From: Saccharothrix sp. ALI-22-I
Lineage (GTDB): Bacteria > Actinomycetota > Actinomycetes > Mycobacteriales > Pseudonocardiaceae
NCBI RefSeq assembly: GCF_001984175.1
Contig: NZ_MTQP01000067.1
Location: forward strand, 825,949 to 889,948
Length of the DNA: 64,000 nucleotides
Direction: 5' to 3'
In this document: positions 55,343-64,000 of the stretch, piece by piece
Numbering within the stretch: the stretch's first letter is position 1
Layout: every line of letters starts with the position of its first letter
Program-made: the position numbers and the translations under genes
The notes under the pieces: generated by a model
Database searches by the model: none
Seen by the model: only the letters and a program-made list of their open reading frames with translations
Told to the model about the DNA's origin: nothing

Positions 55343-57154
55343 TCAGCTGGTCACGGTCAGCGTGCGGACGACCTGCTCGCACGCGGGGCGGACCCGGTCG
55401 CGCCCGTCCGCCGGGTACTGGCACCCCACGCTGACCTGGACTTCGTCCTGGAGCAGCACGTACCAGTCGACAATGGCCGAGCCCACCGCTTCACGGTAGT
55501 AAACGACATCCTTGGTCGCGAAGGTGGCGGAAGGGTCGAAATCGGACACATTCGCCCGCTGGTCGTAGTCGCCGCGCAATTCGGTCTCGGCCCGCGCCCG
55601 GTCCTGCGTGGCGTTGTAGGTGAGCGTGCGCTCCTCCACCGCGATGACGTCCAGGTTCGACACCGGCGACTCGGGTTTGAGCAGCACCTTGCGGGTCTCG
55701 ACCTGCCCGCCGGTCTGCGTCCAGCCGGTCGGCGCGAGGAAGCTGTAGTCGTACTGCGCGATGGTCCTGCCCTCGGCCGTGCCCGACGTGGTGGTGGGCG
55801 TGGTCTGCCCGCCGGTAGTGGCGTCACCTCTGCTCAGCACGAACGCCACCGAGGCGCCGGCGACCGCGACCACGGCGACGACGATCGTCACGACCAGCGG
55901 CACGCGGCTCTTGCGCGGCGGCGCGGGCAGAGGAGCGGACGGAGGAACCGGCTGCGGGAAGTAGGAGGGCTGCGCGAAGCCGGCCGGCGGTGACGGCGGC
56001 GTGATCCGCCGGGTGATCTTCCGGGTCCGGTCGTCGGTGATCTTCTGGGTGACAGCGCCCTGACCGGGCGGCAGCGCGCCGGTGCGCAACGGGTCCACGC
56101 TGACCGCCCGCAACGCGCCGCGGGCCACCACGGTCTCCGGCTGGTCGATGCTCGTCGGCACCACACCGGACTGCTCCAGCACCAGCCGCGCCACCAGCGG
56201 GATGCGGCTCGACCCGCCGACCAGGAACACGCCGGCCAGCCCGCGCGGGTCCAGCCCGGCGTCCCGCACGGCCGTCACCACCAGCGCGGCGGCACGCGTG
56301 AGCGGCGTGCTGATCAGGCGTTCCAGGTCGGTCCTGGTGACGTGTGCGTCGGGGAACGGCGGCGGCATCGGCACGTCGGTGTAGGCGTGCCGGGACAGCG
56401 TTTCCTTCGCGCCCCGCACGTCCTGGCGCAGCGTCCGGCGCTTGCGGCGGTCGGCCATCTCCCGGCCCTCCACGAGCTGCCGCCACGCGTCCGGATCGCC
56501 CGGCGAGACCAGCGAGCCGACGTGCTCCAGCAGCGCCTGGTCCACGTCCGCGCCGCCGAAGCCGGGATCGCCCTTGGTGGCCAGCACCCGGAACGTGCTG
56601 CCGCGGCGGGCGACCACGCTGGCGTCCACCGTGCCGCCGCCCAGGTCGAGCACGGCCAGCGCCGCGCCGTCCTGGATGGCGTGGGTCGCCGAGTGGAACA
56701 CCGCCGCCGCGACCGGTTCGGGCACCAGCCGGATCTCCTGGCCCAGCCCGCGTGCGGCTTGCAGCAGCACCCTGGTGCGGATGGCGCCCCAGTCGGCCGG
56801 GTGGGTGAGCACCAGCAGGTCCACCCGCGCGCCGCCGGCCACGTGCCGCGCCTCGTCCACGGCCCTGGTCAACACCGCCCGCACCACGTCCACCACCGGC
56901 AGCACGCTGGTGCCCAGCAGCAACTCGCCCTCGTCGACGCGGCGCTTGGGGTGCGGCTCGTAGCGGGCCGGGTCCACCGCGGCCTGGCGTTCCGCCTCCT
57001 GCCCGACGAACAGCGTGCCGTCCGCCGCGGCGAACACCGCCGAGGACACGATCGGCTGACCGTCGACCACGACGACCTGCGGTTCGCGGCCGTGCAGGGA
57101 CATCGCGACGCAGGTGCTGGACGTGCCGAAGTCCACCGCCACGTGCAAGCTCAT
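55343..57154 (-). CDS. Hsp70-like type VII secretion-associated protein (Rv3446c family)
   Basis: 603-aa protein. N-terminal actin/Hsp70 ATPase (about 1-375: VAVDFGTSSTCVAMSL, AVLDLGGGTVDASVV, GVFLVGGSSRIPLVARL), without an Hsp70 substrate domain. A Pro-rich linker, a membrane helix (VPLVVTIVVAVVAVAGASVAFVL), and an outer C-terminal domain (about 460-603: YDYSFLAPTGWTQTGG ... CEQVVRTLTVTS) follow. This is the Rv3446c-type C-domain found in ESX-4 loci. Probable role in ESX-4 assembly; unproven. Confidence 0.92.
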   Translation of the reverse strand: MSLHVAVDFGTSSTCVAMSLHGREPQVVVVDGQPIVSSAVFAAADGTLFVGQEAERQAAVDPARYEPHPKRRVDEGELLLGTSVLPVVDVVRAVLTRAVDEARHVAGGARVDLLVLTHPADWGAIRTRVLLQAARGLGQEIRLVPEPVAAAVFHSATHAIQDGAALAVLDLGGGTVDASVVARRGSTFRVLATKGDPGFGGADVDQALLEHVGSLVSPGDPDAWRQLVEGREMADRRKRRTLRQDVRGAKETLSRHAYTDVPMPPPFPDAHVTRTDLERLISTPLTRAAALVVTAVRDAGLDPRGLAGVFLVGGSSRIPLVARLVLEQSGVVPTSIDQPETVVARGALRAVSVDPLRTGALPPGQGAVTQKITDDRTRKITRRITPPSPPAGFAQPSYFPQPVPPSAPLPAPPRKSRVPLVVTIVVAVVAVAGASVAFVLSRGDATTGGQTTPTTTSGTAEGRTIAQYDYSFLAPTGWTQTGGQVETRKVLLKPESPVSNLDVIAVEERTLTYNATQDRARAETELRGDYDQRANVSDFDPSATFATKDVVYYREAVGSAIVDWYVLLQDEVQVSVGCQYPADGRDRVRPACEQVVRTLTVTS

Positions 57155-57198
57155 CCGTCATCCCCTCGTCGGCCGGGGCGGGCCTGCATATGCATACC

Positions 57199-60099
57199 TC
57201 ACCAGCCCGCCGGCGCGTCGGCTGGTCGTGCGATGGCGGCTTCGGCTTCGGCGTGCGCCCGCTCCATCCGCTCGACCGACTCCGCCATCCCGACGTCCCG
57301 GTACTCGCGCAGCGCGGGTTCCAGCACCCGCAACGCCTCTTGGGGCCGGCCGAGGGCGAGGTGCGCCTCGGCGATCGACGCGACCGCGGCGGGTGCGCCG
57401 ATAGCCTCGCCGACCTCGACGAACACCCGGTAGGCCTGTTCCGCCATGGGCAACGCGTCGGCGGCGCGGCCGACGGCGAGCCTGATCCTGGCGCCGAGGC
57501 TCGCCACGTAGGCCACCGCACGCACGTCGTCCATACCGTGCAACAGGTCGATGGCGCGGTCGGACACCTCGACCGCCCGGTCCAGGTCGCCGTGTTCCAT
57601 GGCGTACCGCGCCATCCGGTAGAGCACGCCGATCTCGGGCAGCGGGTCGTCGAACTCCCGGGCCAGCGCCAAGGTCTCGGCGAAGTGGGGCAGCGACTCG
57701 GCGTACCGGCCGGACGCCGCGAGCATCGAGGCCAACTCGCGCAGCACCGAGCAGTAGACGGTCCGCACACCGCTGCGCCTGGCCACGTCGGCCGCACGCC
57801 GGGCGAGCTCGACGTCCGGCTTCCCGCTGTGCAGGTAGCCGTAGTGGACCACCGCCGCCAGCGCCATGGCCTCGCCGGGCAGGTCGCCGATCTCGCGGAA
57901 GCCGTCGGCGCACTTCGCGATGCCGTCCAACACCGACTCGTCCAGCACCCGCTTCACCAGCTGGACCTGTCGGGAGAGCTCCATGCGGCACAGCAGCCTC
58001 GTCTCGCCGGCTTCCGCCGCGGCGTCCCTGGCCACGCAGTAGATCTCGTTCACCCGGTCGGGGGCGAGGTAGACGTCGAGGTGGGTCATCATCCGCTTGA
58101 CGAGGGCGGCGGCCGAACCGGCCCAACCGCGGTGGGCCGACAATTCCACCGCCTGGGCCAGGTGCACCTGCTCGGCGAGGAACCAGCTCGTCCCGTTCGC
58201 GGTCAGGCGGGCGACCTCCGGCCCCGGCAGCAGCCGGGACGGCTCGATCGGGTCGTGCGGCAGCTCGTCGACCACGGACGGCAGGCCTCGCGAAGCCGCG
58301 TCCGCCAAGGTGACCAGGGCTTCGACGTAACCATGCAGAGCGGCGTCGTTCCGCTCCGCGTCCTGCGCCCGAGCCAGTTCGGCGGCGTAGACGGCCAGGA
58401 TGTCGTGCAGCCGGTAGCGCGGCTCACCGGTGGCGTCCCGGCCCGCTTCCTCCAACAGGTTCGTCTCGACCAGGGTTTCGATCAGTGGTTCCGGGTCGTC
58501 GACGCCGGTGAGCGCTTTGACGACCCAGGACGCCACGTCGGACGCGCCGAGCAGACCCAGCCTGCGGAACGCCAGCGCGGCGTCCGGCGGCAGTGCCTCG
58601 TAGCTCGGCTCCAGGCTCGTCCGGACCTCCAGGTCGCCGGTGGCCAGCTCGTCCAGCCTGCGGCGTTCGTCGGTGAGCCGGGCGGCCAGCTTCGCCAGCG
58701 GCAACGACCGGCGTGCGGCCAGCCGCGCGCCCACGATCCGCAGCGCCAACGGCAGCCCGCCGCAGGCTTCGACGATCGCGGCGGCGGCCAGGGCCTCGTC
58801 CGCGACCCGCCGTTCGCCGATCATCCGCGACAGCAGGTCGAGACCGGACCTGGCGGCGAGCGGCGGCACCCGCAGGCCGCGGATACCGGGCAGGCCGCCG
58901 AGTTGGCGCCGGCTGCTGACCAGCACGGCGCTGCTCGCGGTACCCGGCAGCAGGTGCCGCACCTGGTCGAAGCCCGCCGCGTCGTCCAGCACGATGAGCA
59001 GCGCGCGGTCCGCGACGCGGGACCGGAACGCGGCGGCACGGGCCTCCAGCCGGTCCGGCATGGCCGACCGGGTGACGCCCACCGCCGTCAACAGCTCGGC
59101 CAGCACCTCGGCCGGGTCGCGTGGCGCGTTGCCCGCGCCGTCCAGCCGGACGAAGAGCTGGCCGTCGGGGAACCGGCTCCGCAGCCCGTGCGCGATCCGG
59201 ATCGTCAGGGTGCTCTTGCCGGTGCCCGGCGCACCGGTGATCGCGACCACCGGCACCGCCGTTCCGGACGGGTGGGCGGTGAGCAGCGCCGACGCTTCCG
59301 CGTAGAGGTCGTCGCGCCCGATGAAGTCGGCTGTGTCGGGCGGGAGTTGGCACAGGGCGGTCCACGGTGTGAGCGGGGGTTCGTCGTCGCCGGCCAGCAC
59401 GGTGCGGTGCACGGCCCTCAGGTACTCGCTCGGGTCGACGCCGAGCTCCTCGGCCAGCAACTCGCGCACCTCGCGGAACGAAGCCAGCGCCTCGGCCTGC
59501 TGGTCGCTGCCGTGCAGGGCCAGCACCAGCTGGCCCCAGAACCGTTCCCGCAGCGGGTACGCCCTGGTCAACGAGCGCAGCTCGGGGACGAGATCGCCGA
59601 ACCGGCCCGCCGCCAGATCGCCCTCGATCCGGCGTTCCAGGACGACCAGCCGTTCCTCCAGCAGCGGCTCGACCTCCTCGGCGTGCAGCAGGTCCGACCG
59701 CACGTCCGACAGCGGCTCGCCCCGCCACAGCCCGAGCGCTTCGGCGTACTTGCCGTCCGCCGCGAGTTTCCGGAACCGGTGCAGGTCCAGCGCCTGCGGA
59801 TCGACGTCGGCGACGTACCCGTTGGTGGTCGTGCGGACCACGTTCGCGTCGCCCAACGCCTGGCGCAGCCGCCGGACCACCATCTGCAACGTGGCCTTGA
59901 CCCGGTCCGGGTTCGGCGCGCCGCCCTCCCACAGCCGGTCGACCAGCGCGTCCACCGGGACCGGCTGGTTCGCGCGCAGGAGCAGCGTCGCCAACAGCAC
60001 CCGCGCCCTGCCGGCCGGGATGGTGATCCGCACGCCGTCGTGCCACGCCTCCAGCGGACCCAGCACGTTGAACCGCGGCGCCGTCGACCCAGTCGGCAT
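57199..60099 (-). CDS. BTAD-NB-ARC-TPR regulator 1 in the ESX-4 locus
   Basis: 966-aa AfsR/SARP-like regulator: DNA-binding domain (FNVLGPLEAWHDGVRITIPA), BTAD to about 260, NB-ARC with P-loop GAPGTGKSTLTIRIAHGL and GLPLALRIVGARL, winged helix, TPR helices to the end. Closely similar in its first ~250 residues to the next gene upstream (60429), so a tandem duplicate. ESX-4 loci elsewhere do not normally have these regulators. Confidence 0.92.
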   Translation of the reverse strand: MPTGSTAPRFNVLGPLEAWHDGVRITIPAGRARVLLATLLLRANQPVPVDALVDRLWEGGAPNPDRVKATLQMVVRRLRQALGDANVVRTTTNGYVADVDPQALDLHRFRKLAADGKYAEALGLWRGEPLSDVRSDLLHAEEVEPLLEERLVVLERRIEGDLAAGRFGDLVPELRSLTRAYPLRERFWGQLVLALHGSDQQAEALASFREVRELLAEELGVDPSEYLRAVHRTVLAGDDEPPLTPWTALCQLPPDTADFIGRDDLYAEASALLTAHPSGTAVPVVAITGAPGTGKSTLTIRIAHGLRSRFPDGQLFVRLDGAGNAPRDPAEVLAELLTAVGVTRSAMPDRLEARAAAFRSRVADRALLIVLDDAAGFDQVRHLLPGTASSAVLVSSRRQLGGLPGIRGLRVPPLAARSGLDLLSRMIGERRVADEALAAAAIVEACGGLPLALRIVGARLAARRSLPLAKLAARLTDERRRLDELATGDLEVRTSLEPSYEALPPDAALAFRRLGLLGASDVASWVVKALTGVDDPEPLIETLVETNLLEEAGRDATGEPRYRLHDILAVYAAELARAQDAERNDAALHGYVEALVTLADAASRGLPSVVDELPHDPIEPSRLLPGPEVARLTANGTSWFLAEQVHLAQAVELSAHRGWAGSAAALVKRMMTHLDVYLAPDRVNEIYCVARDAAAEAGETRLLCRMELSRQVQLVKRVLDESVLDGIAKCADGFREIGDLPGEAMALAAVVHYGYLHSGKPDVELARRAADVARRSGVRTVYCSVLRELASMLAASGRYAESLPHFAETLALAREFDDPLPEIGVLYRMARYAMEHGDLDRAVEVSDRAIDLLHGMDDVRAVAYVASLGARIRLAVGRAADALPMAEQAYRVFVEVGEAIGAPAAVASIAEAHLALGRPQEALRVLEPALREYRDVGMAESVERMERAHAEAEAAIARPADAPAGW

Positions 60100-60428
60100 A
60101 TCCCTCCCCCGGACACGTCAGTTTACGACTTTCGGGGGTGGCACGAGGTGTTGCGGTGCGCATTGGAGCACCCGCTACGACATCGTGTCAGTACGACGTG
60201 AGTCAACTGTGAGGGCCGCTGCGCACACTTGACCCGTTCACCGCCTCAGCCCGTCGGGGGGCGCGGGACCGGTTGTCCGATCATGGGGAACCGGTCCTCG
60301 GTAGACGGTGGGTCGTCGGGGGGCGACACGCCGGAACGGCCCGAGCCGCGGTGACGACCGGACCGCGGGTGTCCTCGACTCTCTCCGTCGAGGGCCCCGC
60401 GGCGTCGGCGCGGTGGTCGTCCGGAACC
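60100..60428. other. 329-bp gap between the two AfsR-type genes
   Basis: No open frame with meaning. Upstream region of regulator 1; holds TACGAC direct repeats near 60174 and 60191, but no clear 11-bp pattern and no strong terminator. Confidence 0.6.
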
Positions 60429-63164
60429 TCAGTTGTCGGCGCGGTGGTCGGCGGCGCGGTAGTCGTCCAGCCACAGGCGCAGCTGGTCGGCGCGGTCCAC
60501 GTCGTACTCGTCGTAGTCGACGATCGCGCGGCTCCAGCAGTCGATCGCCTCGTCGTGGCGGTCCAGGCACATCAACACGGTGCCCAACTCCTCCGACATC
60601 AACGCCTCGCTGAACCGGTCCACGAACTCGCGCATCGTCGTGATGCCCTCGGTCAGCGCCCGCTCCGCCTCGGCGAACCGCCCCAACGCCCGGCACGAGC
60701 TGCCGGCGCCCAGCATCACCCGACCGGCGAAGTACTCGTCCCCCTCACGGGCGAAGATCTCCAGCGCGCGCCGGCTGTGTTCCAGGGCCTCCTCGTGCCG
60801 GTAGAGGTTGCGCAGGTCCTTCACCAGGTTGAAGTGCGCCGCCGCCATCCGGTGGTTGTCGCCGCGCTCCCGCGCGATCCGCAGCCCACGCGACTTGTAG
60901 ACCACCGCCTCCTCGTGGTTGCCCATCTGGCTGTAGCACGCGCCGAGGTTCATCAGCACCACGCACTCCAGGTGACGATCGCCGTTCGCGAGGGCGAGGT
61001 CCAACGTGTCGAGGTACGTCCGCGTCGCCAATTCGAGCCGCCCGACCTGCGAGTAGATCCAGGCCAGGTGGTTGAGCCCGTGGCCGTACCGCTCACGCAG
61101 GGGCGTCTTGAACACGCAGTCGCGGCCGATCCGGAAGATCTCCACCACGTCGTCGCCCCTGGGCAGCAGGTCCATCACCCACCAGAGCGCGTCGCTGATC
61201 CGCCACGCCTGCTCGTGCCAACCGCGTTCGGCCGCGGCCCTGGCCACCGCGAGGAGGTTGGACAACTCGCGCTTGACCCACTCGCCGGAGTCGCCCATCG
61301 CCGCGGCGGCGAACCGCCCCGCGTCGGGCGGCAGCGAGAACTGCGGGAGCGGCCGGTAGGACGGCGCCCGCGCGGCAGCCGCCTCCGCGGCGCGCACGTA
61401 CCACTCGATCAGGCCGCGCAACGCCGCCGTGCGGTCGTCCACCGCGTCCGACAGCTCCCGCGAGTACGCCCGCAGCAGGTCGTGGAACTCGTAGCGGCCG
61501 GGCGTGCGCGACCCGACCAGGTGATCCGCGGTGAGCCGTTCGAGCTGCCTGCGCACCACCGACTCGGGCACGTCCGCGAGCGCCGCGGCGGCCGGCACGC
61601 CGATGTCCGGGCCGGGGTGCGCGGACAGCAGCCGGAACAGGCGCGCGACCTCGACGTCCAACGCCCGGTAGGACCAGAAGAACACCGTCCGCACGTCGGT
61701 GTCGTCGCCGTCGTCGGCGTTGAGGTGGTCCAGCCTGGACCGCTCGTCCGCCAGTTCCGCCGCGAACTCCCTCATCGGCGTCTCCGGGAACCGGGCCACC
61801 CGTTCGGCGAACACCCGCAGCGCCAACGGAAGGCCGGTGCACCGCTCGATGACCTGCCTGCCCGCCACCGGGTCGGCGCTCATCCGGTCACCGCCCAGCA
61901 CCGACGACAACAGCTCGGTCGACTCGGCCACGGACAGCTGGTGCAGCGGAATCCGGCGCACGTCGTGGTGCGCGGCCAGCCGGCGCAGCTGGTTGCGGCT
62001 GGTGACCAGCACGGTGACCGTCGCCGTGCCCGGCAGCAGCGGTATCACCTGGTCGCTGTCGGCCGCGTTGTCCAGCACGAGCAGCATCCGCCGGCCCGCC
62101 AGCGCGGCGCGGAGCATGGCGGTGCGCGCGTCCAGCCCGCCCGGCACGTCCTCCGGCCGCACGCCCAGCGACACCAGCAACGCCTCCGCCGCGCTCGTCG
62201 GCTCCACCGGACGGCCGTCGGCGTCGAAGCCGCGCAGGTTCAGGTGCAGGTCGCCGTCGGGGAAGCGGTCGCGGTGCCGGTTCGCCCAGCTCAACGCCAA
62301 CGCGGTCTTGCCGACACCGCCGATCCCGTGCAGCAGCACCACTCCCGGCCGCTGCGCCGCGTCGTCCAGCGCGGCCAGTTCCCGGTCCCGACCGACGAAC
62401 AGCGACATCTCCGGCGGCACTTGGCGCGGCACCACGACGACCGGGCCGCCGCGCACGTCGTTGCGCAGGATGCGTTCGTACAGATCGGTCAGCGTCGGAC
62501 CGGGGTCCACGCCCAGCTCCTCGACCAGCGTCGCGCGCACCGCGCGGTAGGCCGCCAACGCCTCCGCCTGCCGGTCCGAGCGGTACAGGGCGAGCATCAG
62601 CTGACCCCAGAACCGCTCCCGCAACGGGTGCTGCTCGGTCAGGCTCCGCAGCTCCGCCACCAGCCCGCCGGCGCGGCCCGCGTCCAGATCGGCGTCGATG
62701 CGGTGTTCGAGCACGACCAAGTGCTCCTCCAGCAGCGGCGCGACCTCCTCGCGGTGCAACGTGTCCGACCGCACGTCCGACAGCGGCATACCGCGCCACA
62801 GCGCCAACGCCTCGGCGTACCGCTCCCGCCCGGCCAGGTCGCGGAACCGGTGCAGGTCCAGCGCCTCCGACGGCACGTCGGCCACGTAGCCGTTGGTCGC
62901 CGTGCGCACCACGTTCGCGGCACCGAGGGCCTGCCGCAGCCGCGTCACGACCATGTGCAACGTCGCCCGCACCCGACGCGGGTTCGGCACGTCGTCGTCC
63001 CACACCCGCTCGACCAGGTCGTCCACCGACAGGGTCTGGTTGGCGCGCAACAACAACGCGGCCAGCAGCACCCTCGCGCGCCCGGCCGGCAGCGGCACGG
63101 GCGCGCCGTCGTGCCACACCTCCAGCGGGCCGAGCACGGCGAAGCGGGTCACCGGCTCGGTCAC
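60429..63164 (-). CDS. BTAD-NB-ARC-TPR regulator 2 in the ESX-4 locus
   Basis: 911-aa regulator: DNA-binding domain (FAVLGPLEVWHDGAPVPLPA), BTAD with LWRGMPLSDVRSD, NB-ARC with P-loop GIGGVGKTALALSWA, LLVLDNAADSDQV and GLPLALRVFAERV, then TPRs (CYSQMGNHEEAVVYKSRGL). GTG start. Follows eccC4 after a terminator, so it is not simply part of its transcript. Confidence 0.92.
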   Translation of the reverse strand: MTEPVTRFAVLGPLEVWHDGAPVPLPAGRARVLLAALLLRANQTLSVDDLVERVWDDDVPNPRRVRATLHMVVTRLRQALGAANVVRTATNGYVADVPSEALDLHRFRDLAGRERYAEALALWRGMPLSDVRSDTLHREEVAPLLEEHLVVLEHRIDADLDAGRAGGLVAELRSLTEQHPLRERFWGQLMLALYRSDRQAEALAAYRAVRATLVEELGVDPGPTLTDLYERILRNDVRGGPVVVVPRQVPPEMSLFVGRDRELAALDDAAQRPGVVLLHGIGGVGKTALALSWANRHRDRFPDGDLHLNLRGFDADGRPVEPTSAAEALLVSLGVRPEDVPGGLDARTAMLRAALAGRRMLLVLDNAADSDQVIPLLPGTATVTVLVTSRNQLRRLAAHHDVRRIPLHQLSVAESTELLSSVLGGDRMSADPVAGRQVIERCTGLPLALRVFAERVARFPETPMREFAAELADERSRLDHLNADDGDDTDVRTVFFWSYRALDVEVARLFRLLSAHPGPDIGVPAAAALADVPESVVRRQLERLTADHLVGSRTPGRYEFHDLLRAYSRELSDAVDDRTAALRGLIEWYVRAAEAAAARAPSYRPLPQFSLPPDAGRFAAAAMGDSGEWVKRELSNLLAVARAAAERGWHEQAWRISDALWWVMDLLPRGDDVVEIFRIGRDCVFKTPLRERYGHGLNHLAWIYSQVGRLELATRTYLDTLDLALANGDRHLECVVLMNLGACYSQMGNHEEAVVYKSRGLRIARERGDNHRMAAAHFNLVKDLRNLYRHEEALEHSRRALEIFAREGDEYFAGRVMLGAGSSCRALGRFAEAERALTEGITTMREFVDRFSEALMSEELGTVLMCLDRHDEAIDCWSRAIVDYDEYDVDRADQLRLWLDDYRAADHRADN

Positions 63165-63288
63165 GGCAGACCAGCCACCGGCCCGCGCAGCTCGAACTCA
63201 GTCTTCACGTGCCCCCTCCAACCTCGGCCCGCTCAGAGACCAACATAAAGCAACACCGAGAGGCGAGACCTCTGTGCGTGCAAACGCG

Positions 63289-63314
63289 GAAGGCCCCGCC
63301 GAAGCGAGGCCTTC
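63289..63314 (-). terminator. terminator after eccC4
   Basis: GAAGGCC-C-CGC / GCG-A-GGCCTTC with CGAA loop: 11-position stem with one mismatch, 21 bp past the eccC4 stop. Confidence 0.85.
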
Positions 63315-63334
63315 TCGTCGTATCGAAGAACCGG

Positions 63335-64000
63335 TCAGTCGGGGTCGATCCACGCCACCTGGATGCGCTGCTGGCCCAACTTGCGGGTGACCAGCGTGCC
63401 CCGGCCGGGAGGCTGCGGCGAGGCCTTGAGGGTGCCCACGATCGAGCCTTCCTCCTTCGACCCCGAACCCACCATGATCGGCGCCGAGATCTCCTTGAGC
63501 TTGCCCAGGATCGGGTCGTACATCGCCCGCGACGCGCCACCCATCCGGCGCACCGCGATGACGTGCAGACCGACGTCCTTCGCCTGCGGGATGAACTCCG
63601 CCAACGGCTGCAACGGGTTCTGCCCACCCTGCGGCGCGACCAGGTCGTAGTCGTCCACGACCACGAACAGCTCCGGGCCCTTCCACCAGGAGCGGTTCTT
63701 CAACTGCTCCTGCGTGACGTCCGGGCCGGGCAGACGACCGGCCATCGAGCCGCGGACGTCCTTGATCATGTCGGTCAGCTGGGCCGAGGACACCGCGTAG
63801 GACAGCAGGTGGTCGGTGTCGATGAAACCGAGCATCGTGCGCCGGTAGTCGACCAGCATGATCAGCGCCTCGGACGAGGTGTAGCTGGTCATGATGCCGC
63901 GCACGATGGCGCGCAGCAGGCCGGTCTTGCCGGACTCGCCGTCGGCCAGCGCCATGAAGTGCGGGTCGGCGTCGAAGTCCAGGTAGACCGGCGCCAGCTC
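63335..64000 (-). CDS. eccC4: ESX-4 ATPase EccC, C-terminal part (5' end outside window)
   Basis: Last 221 residues of a FtsK/SpoIIIE-type ATPase; open to the window edge. Walker A variant GESGKTGLL, Walker B LFVVVDDYDLVA, and HVIAVRRMGGASRAMYDPILGKLKEI, typical of the third ATPase domain of EccC. Lys of the P-loop is kept. EccC powers ESX secretion and recognises WXG partners. Order eccC4-(regulators)-Rv3446c-like-esxU-esxT fits ESX-4. Confidence 0.93.
   Translation of the reverse strand, partial: ELAPVYLDFDADPHFMALADGESGKTGLLRAIVRGIMTSYTSSEALIMLVDYRRTMLGFIDTDHLLSYAVSSAQLTDMIKDVRGSMAGRLPGPDVTQEQLKNRSWWKGPELFVVVDDYDLVAPQGGQNPLQPLAEFIPQAKDVGLHVIAVRRMGGASRAMYDPILGKLKEISAPIMVGSGSKEEGSIVGTLKASPQPPGRGTLVTRKLGQQRIQVAWIDPD

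Overview
The window is high-GC actinomycete chromosomal DNA. GTG starts are frequent, and it carries SsgB-like, WhiB, BldM-like, SARP/AfsR-type and ESX type VII secretion genes. The gene order choD-guaB3-guaB2, DUF5319, rsdA-sigD, whiB3, groEL1-groES, tsaD-rimI-tsaB-tsaE, alr, nnr, glmS, glmM, rpsI-rplM, esxT-esxU, Rv3446c-like, eccC4 follows the order I know from Mycobacterium tuberculosis. The bldM-like gene next to sigD is a Streptomyces-like touch. A member of the Pseudonocardiales (Saccharothrix/Actinosynnema/Lentzea-like) is the best inference; no rRNA is present to settle it.

Layout. 1-6.6 kb: three membrane Ser/Thr kinases, a divergent LysR/EamA pair and an SsgB-like division/sporulation gene. 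6.6-10.1 kb: a two-component system whose kinase carries a PspC domain, divergent from a PspC membrane protein. 10.1-18.7 kb: guaA, then an accessory stretch (phosphotransferase, aldehyde dehydrogenase, a TetR/P450 deletion scar, FAD monooxygenase, MBL protein, ChoD-like oxidase). 18.8-31 kb: core block with guaB3-guaB2, sigD and its anti-sigma factor, a BldM-like regulator with a degenerate receiver, a MerR regulator with a B12-type domain, WhiB3/WhiD, and groESL under a CIRCE operator. 29.7-36.4 kb: a frameshifted unknown gene, phoD, an imine reductase and a divergent AfsR-type regulator. 36.6-44.9 kb: tRNA t6A genes, alr and nnr, interrupted between tsaB and tsaE by an oppositely oriented carboxyltransferase gene framed by inverted repeats. 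44.9-53.8 kb: glmS (with a DasR-type operator upstream), a three-gene type VII-like operon, glmM, rpsI and rplM. 54-64 kb: an ESX-4 locus (esxT, esxU, a small tailed protein, an Rv3446c-like Hsp70-related protein, eccC4) into which two paralogous BTAD-NB-ARC-TPR regulators are set.

The most unusual structure is non-coding. (i) Two intergenic loci (36.4-36.6 kb and 43.2-43.4 kb) hold facing arrays of a 22-nt unit, arranged as inverted blocks around a 10-11-nt centre. (ii) A dispersed repeat of about 70 nt occurs at 12.5, 18.7, 38.8 and 40.4 kb. One copy is a closed hairpin abutting the guaB3 stop, one carries a 65-nt hairpin at its middle, and two in opposite orientation bracket the carboxyltransferase gene. 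A dre-like operator upstream of glmS, 11-bp-period direct repeats upstream of the afsR-like gene and a shared acidic C-terminal tail on small ESX-linked proteins are the other leads.
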